The translations under genes were made by a program, and so were the position numbers. From Actinidia chinensis (Eukaryota > Streptophyta > Magnoliopsida > Ericales > Actinidiaceae): DNA of 40,000 nt. Shown one piece after another: positions 1-10,965 of the stretch. The notes beneath the pieces were generated by a model. The model was given only the letters and a program-made list of their open reading frames with translations, had not been told where the DNA came from and did not search any database. Numbering within the stretch: the stretch's first letter is position 1; each line of letters opens with the position of its first letter. The stretch is taken from positions 1 to 40,000 of the forward strand of contig VIGQ01000593.1 in NCBI GenBank assembly GCA_009663005.1, in the 5' to 3' direction.

Positions 1-219
1 AAACTTTGCCATATGAATCCAGTACTCTCCCTGAGGATTCCACCCGAACATTAATGATACAAAGTCGTATATACTGTATTTTGTTGGTATAAACTCGGAG
101 GAGTTTGACGCGGATTTCCTCGCTCGCATGGTGAAACCTGGGTACCTTCTAATGTAGGGGAATTATAAATGCTACAGGTACGATACTCATTTATTTTTTA
201 ACTTGACCAACATTATGTA
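1..219. other. Left edge, no gene recognised
   Basis: Mixed-composition sequence with stop codons in all frames. I see no repeat, RNA gene or coding signal that I can support. Confidence 0.4.
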
Positions 220-513
220 ATGTTTCCAATCATTTCAATGGTCCCCCCCCTCCAATCTGTTAGAAATGTTTGCCATAAAATAATTTCCAAAAAACAAAAC
301 AGTGCAGAAGTCCGGTTGATTTTTAATGGATTTGGACATAGGAGTATTGTCGGTAGGTTTGGCAGCAAATGTAAGACCCAAATCGCACTTTGTAATCAAG
401 GATCCTATCCAACAAAAAGAAAGAAATGGTATATTCCCCTTATAGCTTTGGTAACACCCATAACTGGCTTATTTGAGAACCAACATTCAAAAGGCTTAAC
501 TAAGTTTAGCTAG
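220..513 (+). other. 97-codon open frame, unrecognised, doubtful gene
   Basis: An ATG-initiated open frame of 97 codons. The translation is basic in the middle (KKQNSAEVRLIFNGFGHRS) and again near residues 65-70 (TKRKKW), followed by a short hydrophobic stretch (IPLIALVTPI). I recognise no domain. No splice sites or neighbouring exons support it, and open frames of this length arise by chance in a 40-kb AT-rich window. It could be a fragment of a decayed gene or retroelement. I rate it more likely non-coding than coding. Confidence 0.15.
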
Positions 514-877
514 TTTTTTTCGAGAAGCAATCTGTAGTCGTGAGCCTTGTGCGTACTGGTCCTAGGATCATCACTGCTTATCCTATTTGAATTAGGCGTT
601 AAATCAATACGCGCCGCCCTAGTATTACCCCGCATGCTTATCAGTGATTTCCTTTTTTAAACAATATCCCCCCGTCCTTGCTATTATTTCTTTACCTCTA
701 TTGAATAAAGATGGAAATCAAATCCCCTATTTGGGACCCACTTCCTTCCCTCTCCCTCTCCCCTCCCCTTTTCCTTTTCTTTTTCATAATCCCTACTAAA
801 CGTAGCATAACCTGCTCGTCTTATCATACATTGTTTTTGTTTCGTCCTGGCACATTTGCAAAATTTTCTTTTCTAAC
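514..877. other. Intergenic stretch with a pyrimidine-rich tract
   Basis: No gene is visible. Positions 741-783 form a C/T-rich tract (CCTTCCCTCTCCCTCTCCCC and onward), followed by T-rich sequence. Such tracts occur in plant 5' leaders and in microsatellites. No coding sequence follows that would make this a leader. Confidence 0.4.
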
Positions 878-1111
878 CTATGTATTTACAAGGTAGGGAT
901 CCTCGTACTGTAGACAACATTCAACCTGGGAAGGCTTCTCATCTCGTTGTAGCCTTACTGAAATTGTCTCTGTCTCCCAATCTGGGTTGTCTACCCCTTT
1001 GGTCAAACTACGCAGTACAGCTACCAGTGGAACAGATAGGTCCAAATCCACAACAGCGGGTCCTCGATGAAATGACGTAATGGGTCTCTGATGCATTGAC
1101 TGACCAATCAA
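878..1111. other. Overlapping opposite-strand open frames, unrecognised
   Basis: Both strands are open here: 880-1,080 on the plus strand (66 codons) and 878-1,111 on the minus strand (77 codons). GC content is higher than in the surroundings, so this may be a remnant of coding sequence. Neither translation matches a family I know. The minus-strand reading is rich in charged residues (DNPDWETETISVRLQRDEKP), and the plus-strand reading is leucine- and proline-rich. Which frame, if either, was ever coding cannot be decided from this sequence. Confidence 0.15.
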
Positions 1112-1216
1112 GCCCTAGAACCAACAAACCAAAAATCAATTAACTGTTCAATGTTACAACACATCCCGGAGAGACTAATGTAGAAGGAAATGTCGGTTTT
1201 TCATCACATCTAGATA

Positions 1217-1432
1217 ATGAGGATGATGTGCCATTTGGATTATGTGAATGCAAAATTCTTTTGTAAACAAGAATCATATACGTGGGAGAATGTTCTGCAA
1301 AAGATTAAGTATATGTTCGATCATCTTATCTACATCAATAGAAAGAAGAAGTTTACAATACTGCATAAGAAGATGCCCCGAGCTGCTGGCAGAGCCAGAT
1401 GTCCTCCTATATTTCCTGGTTTTTTTATGTGA
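1217..1432 (+). other. Open frame with a FDHLI...NRKK segment, possible gene fragment
   Basis: A 71-codon open frame whose middle reads KIKYMFDHLIYINRKKKF. A similar segment (VFDHLIERLNRKKPLF) occurs beyond the other end of the satellite, near 24,949-24,993. The shared pattern FDHLI followed by NRKK is the only reason to single out this frame. The family is unknown to me. The similarity could be chance or could reflect two decayed copies of one exon. A second overlapping plus-strand frame (1,248-1,475) looks less protein-like. Confidence 0.2.
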
Positions 1433-1783
1433 TTTTCATCCGTCTTATTGTCATTTTTTCTCGCTTAGGATATAAAAAATTCTCTTGTTTAAGGGCCGCA
1501 AGCTGGTGATTCAACACGTATTTGCATTAGTCCTGTCATTTACATAACTTCCTTATTCTTGTAAGTTTCTAATTTTTTTTTTGTATGTTCTTTTCTTTAT
1601 CCCTTTTTGTAGGTCTTCTTTTCTGTGGTGTGTCGAATATGGTTGGTCCGGGTTATTTTCCTACTATATGATTCAACCAGTAAGATAATGGAGTGGAAGC
1701 TTCCCTGTGGCTGCGGGAAATAACAGCCAAGATGCTGGCGCATGATAATCCCTTCTACCTCGATTGAGATAGAATCTCTGTGA

Positions 1784-2120
1784 GGTTACAATACAAAGCC
1801 TGGAAGGAGGAAGGGACACTTTAATTGTGCAAATGAAAGGGTTGCCAACTGCCTCTTTTTATGGCAACAACGGTCTTGTTGTCTTCTACTTTGGTGGTTA
1901 GTAGGTTTGAATGGAGTGCAGCTGGTTTGGCTATCTAGATTGAAGAAGAGGGAGAAAGATATGGTGGTTATGGGATCATGAGTGGTTTCATAACGCTATA
2001 AAAGTTGAAAAACGCAAGTCTGAAGGAATGGAAAAGATGAGGAGGAGGTAGAAAGAACTGGCAGTTATGCATATATACATTGGAGCTAGGACCCTTTTTT
2101 ACCAGAGGTCCTTGTACTAT
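1784..2120 (+). pseudogene. Protein-like remnant in two frames, unrecognised
   Basis: Between a TGA at 1,781 and a TGA at 1,979 there is a 65-codon open stretch without an early ATG. It contains a hydrophobic run (CLFLWQQRSCCLLLWWLVG) and then a basic run (SRLKKREKD). In another frame, 1,944-2,051 reads through WDHEWFHNAIKVEKRKSEGM to a TAG. A splice-donor-like GTAAGT follows at about 2,117-2,122. The pattern suggests a frameshifted exon, but no domain is recognisable and the stretch is short enough to be chance. The cause could be sequence error or decay. Confidence 0.22.
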
Positions 2121-2445
2121 GGGGTAAGTCTTGTGAGTTTCTCCCTGCTTAGAATTTTCATTTCTCTCCTTCCTCCTTTCATTTAAAATTCATGCATTGT
2201 TTGTAACGGAGTTAGAGTAGAACAACACCTCGATAACGTTTTTTTCTTCTTTCTTTCTTCGATTGTTTTTTTCACCAATTATGTAAACTTTACAAGGGCG
2301 GCCGCTTCCATGCCTACAGAAGTTTGATTCACAGTTTCGTCTCCACTCCAAAGCTCACATCCATATTATCTATAACGAAATGAAATTAGGTAACTAAAGG
2401 GGGCTTATTTGTATCAATGGTATTTTTCCCGTAGCTTGAACATGA

Positions 2446-2625
2446 AGAAATTACTATTCGAATGTTGAGTTGTTTAGCCGATCAATTGTTGCTCTTTTGA
2501 TCTCTAGCCCCTGTAGTGATGAAAATATGGGAGAACACTTTTATTACTTGTCAAGAATGATTTGCTTAGGTAACTCCGCACAATTAAAGAGTATTAATGT
2601 TCATGAATCAAAACTAATGAGTTGA
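2446..2625 (+). other. 59-codon open stretch with no start codon near its upstream end, unrecognised
   Basis: An open stretch that follows a TGA and ends at TGA 2,623-2,625. Its second half reads FYYLSRMICLGNSAQLKSIN and then VHESKLMS, loosely like a leucine-rich-repeat segment. The similarity is too weak for a family call. No flanking splice sites stand out. It may be an exon remnant of the same decayed locus as 1,784-2,120. Confidence 0.15.
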
Positions 2626-2690
2626 GCAGCCCCCCCGGATTTTAACCTAAGTGAAAGAACACTATACTCCATCTGCCTCAATTGGATCGT

Positions 2691-3295
2691 ATTATATTTG
2701 AAATTTTCTTCTAGCTTTCACTATTGAATGAGGACGCGGGTGCTATTGAAATGCAAAGTTGGGAATTGTAAGAATTTGGTTATTATCCTTTTGGAAATTT
2801 TCAAATACAACATTTCAATTATTTCACTAAAGGAGCGATGTTAATATTCATTCTTTCAACGTTGGCTCGAGGCTTTGAGACTTTGGTGGAAGTTTTGGAA
2901 GAAAAGATCAGGAAACGTATCTCATATAAGCGGTTCACCAATCTCTGACCGAGGTATGAGGTAGTTTCATCATCATTTTTCCGTATGAGTTATGCACTTT
3001 CTCACGGCGACATTTATTTGAGTTTTTTTCTATACCACTATTTCAAGGACGTTGGGCTTGTGGGTGGTAGAATTTGGGTATTGTAAAGTTTCAAAATGTA
3101 AGAGCAATTTTTAAATCGCATATTAGAAATTATTCATACAATTATGATGTTGATATTCCATTCTTTCAATCGTCGATCTCTGGGTCCATTGATACTTTTT
3201 GTGGAAGTTGGTTTGAAGAAAGTTGCTCAACTTGTGCCGTAACACAATTTTTGTCTTCTATCTTTTTTATCGTGGAAGTTGTTGAGGAGGGATAG
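2691..3295. repeat. Diverged direct duplication, period about 312 bp
   Basis: Two diverged copies lie in tandem. TTAATATTCATTCTTTCAAC at 2,841 matches TTGATATTCCATTCTTTCAA at 3,150. GGGAATTGTAAG at 2,761 matches GGGTATTGTAAAG at 3,075. GTGGAAGTTTTGGAAG at about 2,888 matches GTGGAAGTTGGTTTGAAG at about 3,200. The offsets are 309-314 bp. A 73-codon plus-strand open frame (3,074-3,295) lies in the second copy but has no counterpart in the first and is probably incidental. The sequence is not visibly related to the satellite that follows. Confidence 0.45.
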
Positions 3296-3716
3296 AGGTT
3301 TTGCACAGTTTCAAAATTAAAAGGCACAGGACCAAAGAATGATCATCCTTATGTTTATGGATACTATTTGATTAAGTTTGGGGGCTTTTCTATTTATTTT
3401 GTCAACAAGACTAATGGGTTAATATATCTAATATTTAGCTCTTTTTTCTTGAAAAAGTTCATTTACTGTGTGATATCAATTCCAACAAGGGTACTGTTGG
3501 TTTTTTTTTAAGAAATGCATAGAGTGTAGGTAGTGTGTTGCTTATGCAGAAGATTCGGCTTTTTGGTTTGAAAAAAATATGATCTATATTATTGTTAGGT
3601 TTTTTGTGTATAAAAAATATGTCTATGTATGAGTAAAAGGTCTAGTTCTCTTTGCATCTAATGTTTTAATTCTAGAGTAAAAGTGTTTGTGTCAAGATTG
3701 GAGGCAAAATCAAGAT
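3296..3716. other. Spacer before the satellite, no gene seen
   Basis: AT-rich spacer with short T runs. No coding or RNA signal is visible. It ends where TTTTGGCGAGGAC marks the start of the first satellite monomer. Confidence 0.4.
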
Positions 3717-4048
3717 ATTGTTTTGGCGAGGACTAATAGTTTTCTTGACTACTGGATCGATTTGGAGGTACCACGCCAATAGCACTGCCTAGTTTAGGTA
3801 CTCTCACATTCGTATCTTCTCCACACTTTTCAAATAATTAGGTACGTAATAATTTCTTTCCTTTAAATTTCCTATATTTCTCTTAACCTAATTAACCGTA
3901 AACTTGACGTTCCCCGTGTTCAATTTCAAGATCCATTTACTTAGTTTTAATTAGACAATACCTTATGCTCTACTTTGTCTATTACAATTTTAAACGAATT
4001 TAAATTTTTTGAGTAATAATTAGTGACTGTGTTCATTTGTTTTGTGTT

Positions 4049-4562
4049 GCGAGGACTAATTCGTCCTCTCAATACTTATCTCTAACACTTTCAGATAATG
4101 AGGTACGTCATAATTGACTTAAAGTTTCTATATTTCTTTTGAACGTAATTAACTTCAGTTGAAGTTTCCCCAGATTCAATTTCAAAATCAGTTAATTAGA
4201 TGTTATTAAAAAATACCTTTGTTCTACGTTGTCTATTTTAAATTTTACGGATTTGAATTTTTGAGTAATAAAGTTATTAAAGGTTTTTATTTGTTTTGTT
4301 TTGCGAGGATTAATGCGTATTCTCAAATAAGTATATCCACCACTTCAAATAATGAGGTACGTAATAATAGATTTAAAAATTTTTGTATTTCTCTTGAAAC
4401 CTTAATTAACTTGAGTTTGAAAATTCTATCGGGGTTCAATTTCAAGATCAAATTAATTCGATATATTATTAGACAATGGACTTATGTCTACTTGTCTATT
4501 TCAAATTTAGGGATTTGAATTTTTGAGTAATAAATAGTGACTGTTTTTATTTGTTTTGTTTT
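4049..4562. repeat. Two short satellite monomers sharing one deletion
   Basis: GCGAGG anchors lie at 4,049, 4,303 and 4,563, giving spacings of 254 and 260 bp instead of about 312. Both monomers pass straight from GCGAGGAYTAAT to the TCTCAAT segment. They therefore lack about 58 bp that normally contains ACTAATGGACTCGATTGG and GCCTAGG. They are adjacent and near the array edge. Confidence 0.75.
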
Positions 4563-4939
4563 GCGAGGCTTAATGCTCTTGAACTAATGGGACGCGATTG
4601 GATGTACTATCCCAATAGTGATGTCTAGCCCAGATATCTCAAATACGTATTATCACACAACTTTAATATTGTGGTACGTATTAATTGATTTAAATTTCTG
4701 GGGATTTATGTTAAACCGAAGATTAACTTGAGCGTGAAGTTTCCGGGTCAATATTTAACCTCAAGTTTAAATAGGTATTATTAGACAATACCATATGTTC
4801 AAGTGTCTATTTTAAATTTTACAGATTTGAATTTCTGAGTAATAATTAGTGGACATTTTCATTGTTTGTTTTGCGAGGATTAACGCTCTTGACTAATGGA
4901 CTCGATTGGATGTATCATGCACACAACGATGCCTAGGAA

Positions 4940-5060
4940 CAGGTATTCTCAAATACGTATCTCCACACTTTTAAATAATTAGGTACGTAACAATTACTTC
5001 CAGGTATTCTCAAATACGTATCTCCACACTTTTAAATAATTAGGTACGTAACAATTACTT
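4940..5060. repeat. Exact 61-bp tandem duplication within one monomer
   Basis: The segment starting CAGGTATTCTCAAATACG at 4,940 is repeated from 5,001 with no difference over 60 bases, in a region where neighbouring monomers differ at many positions. Exact identity suggests a very recent slip or an assembly join. Confidence 0.9.
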
Positions 5061-7329
5061 TAAATTTTCTATATATGTCTTGAACCGTAATTAACTTGAG
5101 CTGAGTTCCCCGGGATTAATTCAAATCAAGTTAATTATGTATTATTAGACAAGCCTTATGTTCTACTTTTTTTATTTTAAAATTTTACGGATTTCAATTT
5201 TGAGTCATAAGTAGTGATATTTTTCATTTGTTTTATTTTGTTTTGCTGAGGACCTATTGTTTTTGAATAATGGACTCGATTGGATGTACCACGCCAATAA
5301 CGATGCCGGAGGACAAGGTACTCTCAAATACATATCTCTACACTTTCAGACTAAGTAGGTACGTAATAATTCTTATTAAATTTTTTATATTTCTCTTGAA
5401 CAGTAGTTAACTGATCTTGAGTTCCCCGGGTCAATTTAAGGATCAAGTTAATTAGATATTAGTAGACAATGCCTTATGTTCTACTTTGTCTATTTACAAA
5501 TTTTAACGAATTGAATTTTTGAGTAAGAAAGTAGTGACTGTATTCATTTATTTTGTTTTGCGAGGAATAATGATCATGACTAATGGACTCGATGGAGTGT
5601 AATATGCCAATGGTGAGTGTCTAGGCCCCAGGTACTCTCAAATACGTATCAACACAACTTTAATATTGTGGACGTATCAATGCTTTATATTTTCTATATT
5701 TATCTTAAACCGTAATTAACTTGACGTGAAAGTTTTAGGGTTCAATTTCAACATCAAGTTAAATAGGTATTATAGTAATGCCTATGTTCTATTTTGTGTA
5801 TTTTAAATTTTACAAATTTGAATTTGAGTAATAATTAGTGATTGTTTTTATTTATATTTTATTTTGAGAGGATTAATGTCTTGGTTAATGAGACTCGATT
5901 GGATGTATCACGCCATAACGATGCCTAGGCCCAGGATCTCAAATACGTATGCCACACTTTCAAATAATAGGAGTACATAATTATTGATTTAAATTTTCTG
6001 TATATGTCTTGAACCGTAATAACTTGAACTTGGAAATTCCCCGCGTTTAATTTCAAAATCAACGTTAATTAGGTATATTGACCAAGCCTTATGTACCTCT
6101 AATTTGTCTATTTCAAATTTTATGGATTTGAATTTTGAGTAATAAGTGCTGAGTATTTTTCAATTGTTTTGTTGTTTTGCGAGAGGACTATTGTTCTTAA
6201 ACTAATGGACTCGATTGGAGGTACCACGCCAATAGCGATGCCTAGGCCAATGGTACTCTCAAATTCGTATCTCCCACACTTTCAATAATTAGGTAGAGTA
6301 TTAATTTCTTTAAATTTTTTATATTATACTCTCAACCGTAATTAACTTGAGACAGTTCCTCGGGTTCATTTCAAGATCAAGTTAATTTAGATATTATTAG
6401 ACAATACCTTAGTTCTAAATTGTCTATTACAAATTTAGGATTTGAATTTTTGAGTCAGGAAGTAGTGACTGTTTTCCATTTATTTTGTTTGCGAGGACAA
6501 GATCATGACTAATGGACTCGATTGGAAGTATGTACTATGCCAATGGTGATGTCTAGGCGAGGGTAAGGTACTCTCAAATACGTATCAACACAACTTTAAA
6601 TATTGTGCACTATCAATGCTTTAATTTTATTATATTATATTAAACCGTAATTAATTGGAGCGTGAAGTTTTCAGGGTTCAAGTTTCAACCTCAAGTTAAA
6701 TAGGTATATTAATAATGCTTTGAGTTTCTACTTTGTTATTGTAAATATTACAAATTTGAATTTTGGAGTGTAATAATAGTGAATTGTTTTTATTTATTTT
6801 ATTGCGAGGTTAATGCTGTTTGACTAAGGGACTCGATTGGATGTATCACGCCAATAACGATGCCTAGGCCCAAGTGTTCTCAAAGACGTATCGCCACACT
6901 TTCAAATAATTAGGTAGAATAATTGCTTTTTAAATTTTGGTATTTATGTCTTGAACCGTAATTAACTTGAACTTGAAAAGTCTCGCGTTTTAATTTCATG
7001 AAAAATCAGTAATGGGTATATCTTAGACAATGCCTTATGTTCTACTTTGTCTATTTCAAATTTACGGATTAAATTTTTGATAATAAGTGCTGAGTATTTT
7101 GCCTTGTTTTGTTTTGTTTTGCGGAGGACTATTGTTCTTGACTAATGGAATCGATGGATGTTATACGCCAATCGCGCTGCCTAGGACAGGACTCTAAATT
7201 CGTATCTCACCACTTTCAAATAATTAGGTACGTATAATTTCTTTAAATTTTTTATATTTCTCTTCAAACAGATAATTAACTTGAGCTTGAGTTAACCGGG
7301 TTCAATTTCAAGATCAAGTTAATTAGAAT

Positions 7330-7346
7330 TTTTTTTTTTTTTTTTG
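7330..7346. repeat. Poly(T) run inserted in a monomer
   Basis: A run of about 17 T and a short TTGTT interrupt the normal path from TTAATTAGA to TATTATTAGACAA. No target-site duplication is visible. It could be homopolymer error or the tail of a lost retro-insertion. Confidence 0.6.
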
Positions 7347-7483
7347 TTGTTTATTATTAGACAAAATACTATGTTCTTCATTTGTCTATTACAAAATTAT
7401 TACGGATTTGAATTTTTGAGTCAAGAAGTTGTGACTGTTTCATTTATTTTGTTTGCGAGGACTAATGATCATGATTAAGGACG

Positions 7484-7606
7484 TCGATGGACATACTATG
7501 CCTATGTTCTAGTTTTTCTATTAAAAATTTTAGGATTTAAAATTTTTGCATAAGACTATTTTCAATTATTTTATTTTCGAGGTCTAATGATCATGACTAA
7601 TGAGAC
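7484..7606. repeat. Truncated mini-monomer of about 122 bp
   Basis: The monomer jumps from TACTATGCC (of the cassette GTACTATGCCAATAGTG) directly to TATGTTCTA (of the downstream cassette CAATGCCTTATGTTCTAC), losing about 190 bp. The shared ATGCC at both ends fits microhomology-guided deletion. The same junction recurs near 15,553-15,565. Confidence 0.75.
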
Positions 7607-7774
7607 TCGATTGGATATACTATGCCATTGTGATGTTCTATGCTCATGGAAATTCAAATAGTATCAACACAACTTTAAATATTGTGGTACGTATGTCAAT
7701 TGCGGTTATATTTTCTGTATTATTGTTTAAACCGTAATTAATTTGAGCGTGACGTTTCCAGGTTCAATTTCAAC

Positions 7775-9816
7775 GCCTCCACCACTTGATAAAGAGTTAA
7801 TTTGAGCGTGAAGTTTTTAAGTTGAAATATTCTCCACTTGCTAGATATTAATTTGCGTGCTGACGTTATTGTAATTGTATAACACAAATGGCAATTGCAT
7901 CTACCACACAAATTCTCATAGCCCAATTTGATTGACACACACACAGTTTGCATCTGATTCCCTCTTAAATATCAAGATTTTGAATCAAACATATGATTAA
8001 TTACGCTAAGTACGGTAATTCTTTCTTCGGAAAAATTAAAAATAAGATTAATTGTAGAATAACTATAAAATAGAAAATTATGCCGATTAATCTTTAATAT
8101 GATATTGGTGTACATGTTGAATTTAATTATATCTATCATTAAAGTCACTTGTAATTTAAAATAATCATATAACATCAGTTTTCTTCTATTTGAAAGAGGG
8201 TAAATTTTAATAAATTGTTTGTTGTTAGGAATATTGGAATTAAATAACACAGGATATAGAAATATGCTGAATGTAAGAGAAAAAAAAAAGGAACTATCGT
8301 CATACACAACACGATATTTACGCTCAACTAATATAGGCTACCTCCATGATCGTTATAGTTGTTTGACTAGGTGGATAAAAATACATAATACACAAAGAAT
8401 TCCCTAGCTAAGCTAAATTATAGCTAGGTTACAATCTATGAAATCTATCAAAATTGGATCAACCAAATCACATGGTTTGGTGAGCATACTATCAAATTTC
8501 ACTGCCTATAATTTTTTTTTCTTGATAATAGCGTATCTCTGCCTAACTCCACTGAGTCCATAAAAAACTAATCTAAGAGTACTGAAGTTTAACAGTTCCT
8601 ATGGTGTATGTACAAGCATGGAATTGTGAAAATGCATTTACTTAATTTCTTTCAAGATTGTTAATTAATTATTAGGTGGTGAACTGTGTATGATATGACA
8701 TGAGTCAAAAACACTTGTTTGCTATCACAATACTAATTCTGTAAAGTATGAATTTTTTGCATAATTAATTCTGTAAAGTATGAATGTTCCTATGGTGCAT
8801 TTTTTTTGGTTGTAAGCTGTCACCGAAAGCTAAAAAAATTAGTTTGAGCAAACTCAATTTCATATTCTATATATCCATCGAAATATGATAAATTTTTAAT
8901 GTGTGGAAATCTATGCTCACATTTTTGATCCTATATTCGGTGTTTGCTAATAATGATGATGGAAACACATTTTTTCGAATTTGCTTAATTAAGATAAAGC
9001 AAAATGCTCTAAAAATCAGAAATTTTGTAAAGAATTTAACACTAGAATGATGTGTTTGATGACAAATTGAATTTAACCCTACAAGGAGGAGTTTTTGGTG
9101 TTGAAATAAAACGTTCACAACTTGCCCACAATACATCACTCTGCTTGACTAATTTTGTTAAAAAAAAATTGTTTGTATGTCATTATTGTTTAAGATATGA
9201 GAGGTCCATCAAATTTCGCTTGGATACCAAACCAAACAAACCTTGTGTTCCATTCAATTAGGGGTGACTAATTTATGATTAGATATGACAAAGTTTTGTG
9301 TGCTGGTGGCTATCTAGTAAACGCACAACCTCACCTTTATCCGGACATTGGAACCGGCCAGCACCACTTGGAACAGTCCCACGTTTGCTTCTACGCAACT
9401 GAGGACTTGCAAATCCTATTTTACAAAACGTTTGACTTGGGTTTGCATTTTTTAAAGAAGATGGATTATGTTGGGCTTGAATTGTTTGGGTTTGGGCGCA
9501 ACCCAACTCTAATTTGGATATTTTAATGTTTTACATTTATAACCGACTTGGTACTTGTGGATCATCACAACGATCAGTTGGGCTTGATATGCGGACCAGC
9601 TTTCAACAATTGTAATACTAATTCCCACTTATTTTCAAATTCAGTAGTTTTTTTTCTTTGGAATCTGTTTCAAGAAACATGGAATACGATCACTCAAACC
9701 AGTTTTTTTTTTTTCTTTCTTAGATTGAGTAAAACCACGTTAAAAAAAACATTTACAACCGCACTAACAGTTATTTTTGAAAAACTGCGCTTTTATTCCC
9801 CGACTTCAATTAGTAG
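7775..9816. mobile_element. 2.04-kb AT-rich insertion interrupting the satellite, class unknown
   Basis: Satellite sequence stops at about 7,774 and resumes at about 9,817 (GTCTTGAACC). The intervening DNA has no monomer apart from a small piece at about 7,798-7,820. I find no terminal inverted repeats, LTRs or clear target-site duplication. Inside are a direct repeat TAATTCTGTAAAGTATGAAT (8,733 and 8,766), a GTTCCTATGGTG pair (about 8,595 and 8,786), and a CCTAGCTA...TAGCTAGG palindrome near 8,402-8,428. Open frames exist (111 codons, minus strand, 7,972-8,307; 83 codons, plus, 9,275-9,526; 95 codons, plus, 9,548-9,835) but none is recognisable. It may be a degraded element or a piece of non-satellite DNA captured between two array segments. 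Confidence 0.5.
8733..8785. repeat. 20-bp direct repeat, 33-bp offset
   Basis: TAATTCTGTAAAGTATGAAT occurs twice, at 8,733 and 8,766. The first copy is followed by TTTTTGCAT and the second by GTTCC. It is a small local duplication within the insertion. Confidence 0.8.
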
Positions 9817-10899
9817 TCTTGAACCACAACTTTAATTGAACTTTACTTTCTTTATTGTTTTTGAATAATAAGTATTGACTATTTTTTATTTTGTTTTTGG
9901 TTTTATTTTGCGAGGGACTATTATTCTTGACAATGACTGATTGGATGTACCCCACGCCAATAGCGATTCCTAGGGCCAGTACTCTCAAATACGTATCATC
10001 CAAACGTTCAAATAATTAGGCACGTAATAATTTCCCTTTCAATTTTTTATATTCTTTGAAACCGTAATTAACTTAAACTTGAAGTCCCCCAGGTTCAATT
10101 TCAAGATCAGTTATGAGATATTATTAGATAATTCCTTATGTTCTACTTTGTTATTACAAATTTTAAAAACGGATTTGAATTTTTGAGTAAGAAGTAGTGA
10201 CTGTTTTTCATTTACTTTGTTTTTGCCGAGGACTAATGGATCATGACTAATGGACTCGACTGGATGAACTAAATGCCAATAGTGATGTTTAGCATGCACA
10301 GGTAGTCTCAAACGTATCAACCAACAACTTTAAATATTGTGGCACGTATCATTGCTTTATATTTTCAATATTTATCTTAAAACCGTAATTAACTTGAGCG
10401 TGAAGTTTTCAGGCTTTCATTTCAAACCACCTCAATTTCAATAGGTATTATTAGACAATGCCTTATGTTCTACTTTGCTAGTTAAATTTTACATATTTGG
10501 AATTTTTGAGAATAGTAGTGACTGTTTTTCATTTGTTTTTGTTTGCGAGGATAATGCTTCTGCTAAAGGACCGATTGAATGTCACGCCATAAGATGCCTA
10601 ACGCGAGGTTATTCTCAAATACGTATCTTCACACTTTCAATAATTTAGTACGTAATAAGTGCTTTAAATTTTCTATACATGTCTTGAATCGTATTAACTT
10701 GATCTTGAAGTTCCCCAGTTTCATTTCAAAATCAAGTTAATTAGTTATTATTAGACAATGCCTTATGTTCCACTTTTGTCTATTTCAATTACGGATTTGA
10801 ATTTGAGAAAAAAAGTACTGACTATTTTTCATATATTTTGTTTTGTTTTGGGGCGAGGACTATTGTTTTTGCTAATGGGACTGGATTGGATTCCACTCT

Positions 10900-10965
10900 A
10901 ATAGCGATTCCTAGGTCAGGTCTCTCAAATACTATCTCCCTTTGAGTAATAAGTAGTGACTTTTT
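10900..10965. repeat. Fused, truncated satellite monomer
   Basis: The sequence passes from CTCTCAAATACTATCTCC directly to TTTGAGTAATAAGTAGTGAC, skipping about 190 bp that includes the GTAATTAACTTGA dyad and TTAGACAATG. It produces the local order B-C-A(truncated)-C-A-B. Confidence 0.7.

Larger units (their letters stand above)
3717..7774. repeat. Satellite block 1, left part
   Basis: About 13 monomers. The second and third (4,049-4,562) are short variants of about 255 bp. From about 4.56 kb monomers are near 310 bp and begin the A-B-C trimer order. B monomers, recognised by GTATCAACACAACTTTAA, lie at about 5,647, 6,584 and 7,662. The block ends inside a B monomer at TTCAATTTCAAC, where unrelated sequence begins. 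A fragment related to the monomer (TTAATTTGAGCGTGAAG) recurs at about 7,798 just inside the junction. Confidence 0.85.

Noticed and set aside
4219..4518. A 99-codon open frame in the satellite
   Set aside because: It lies wholly within satellite monomers, is not conserved between units, and depends on local indels.
7972..8307. A 111-codon minus-strand frame in the 2-kb insert
   Set aside because: It has a strong A/T-driven composition, no recognisable motif and no partner exon. It is kept only as a note within the insertion feature.
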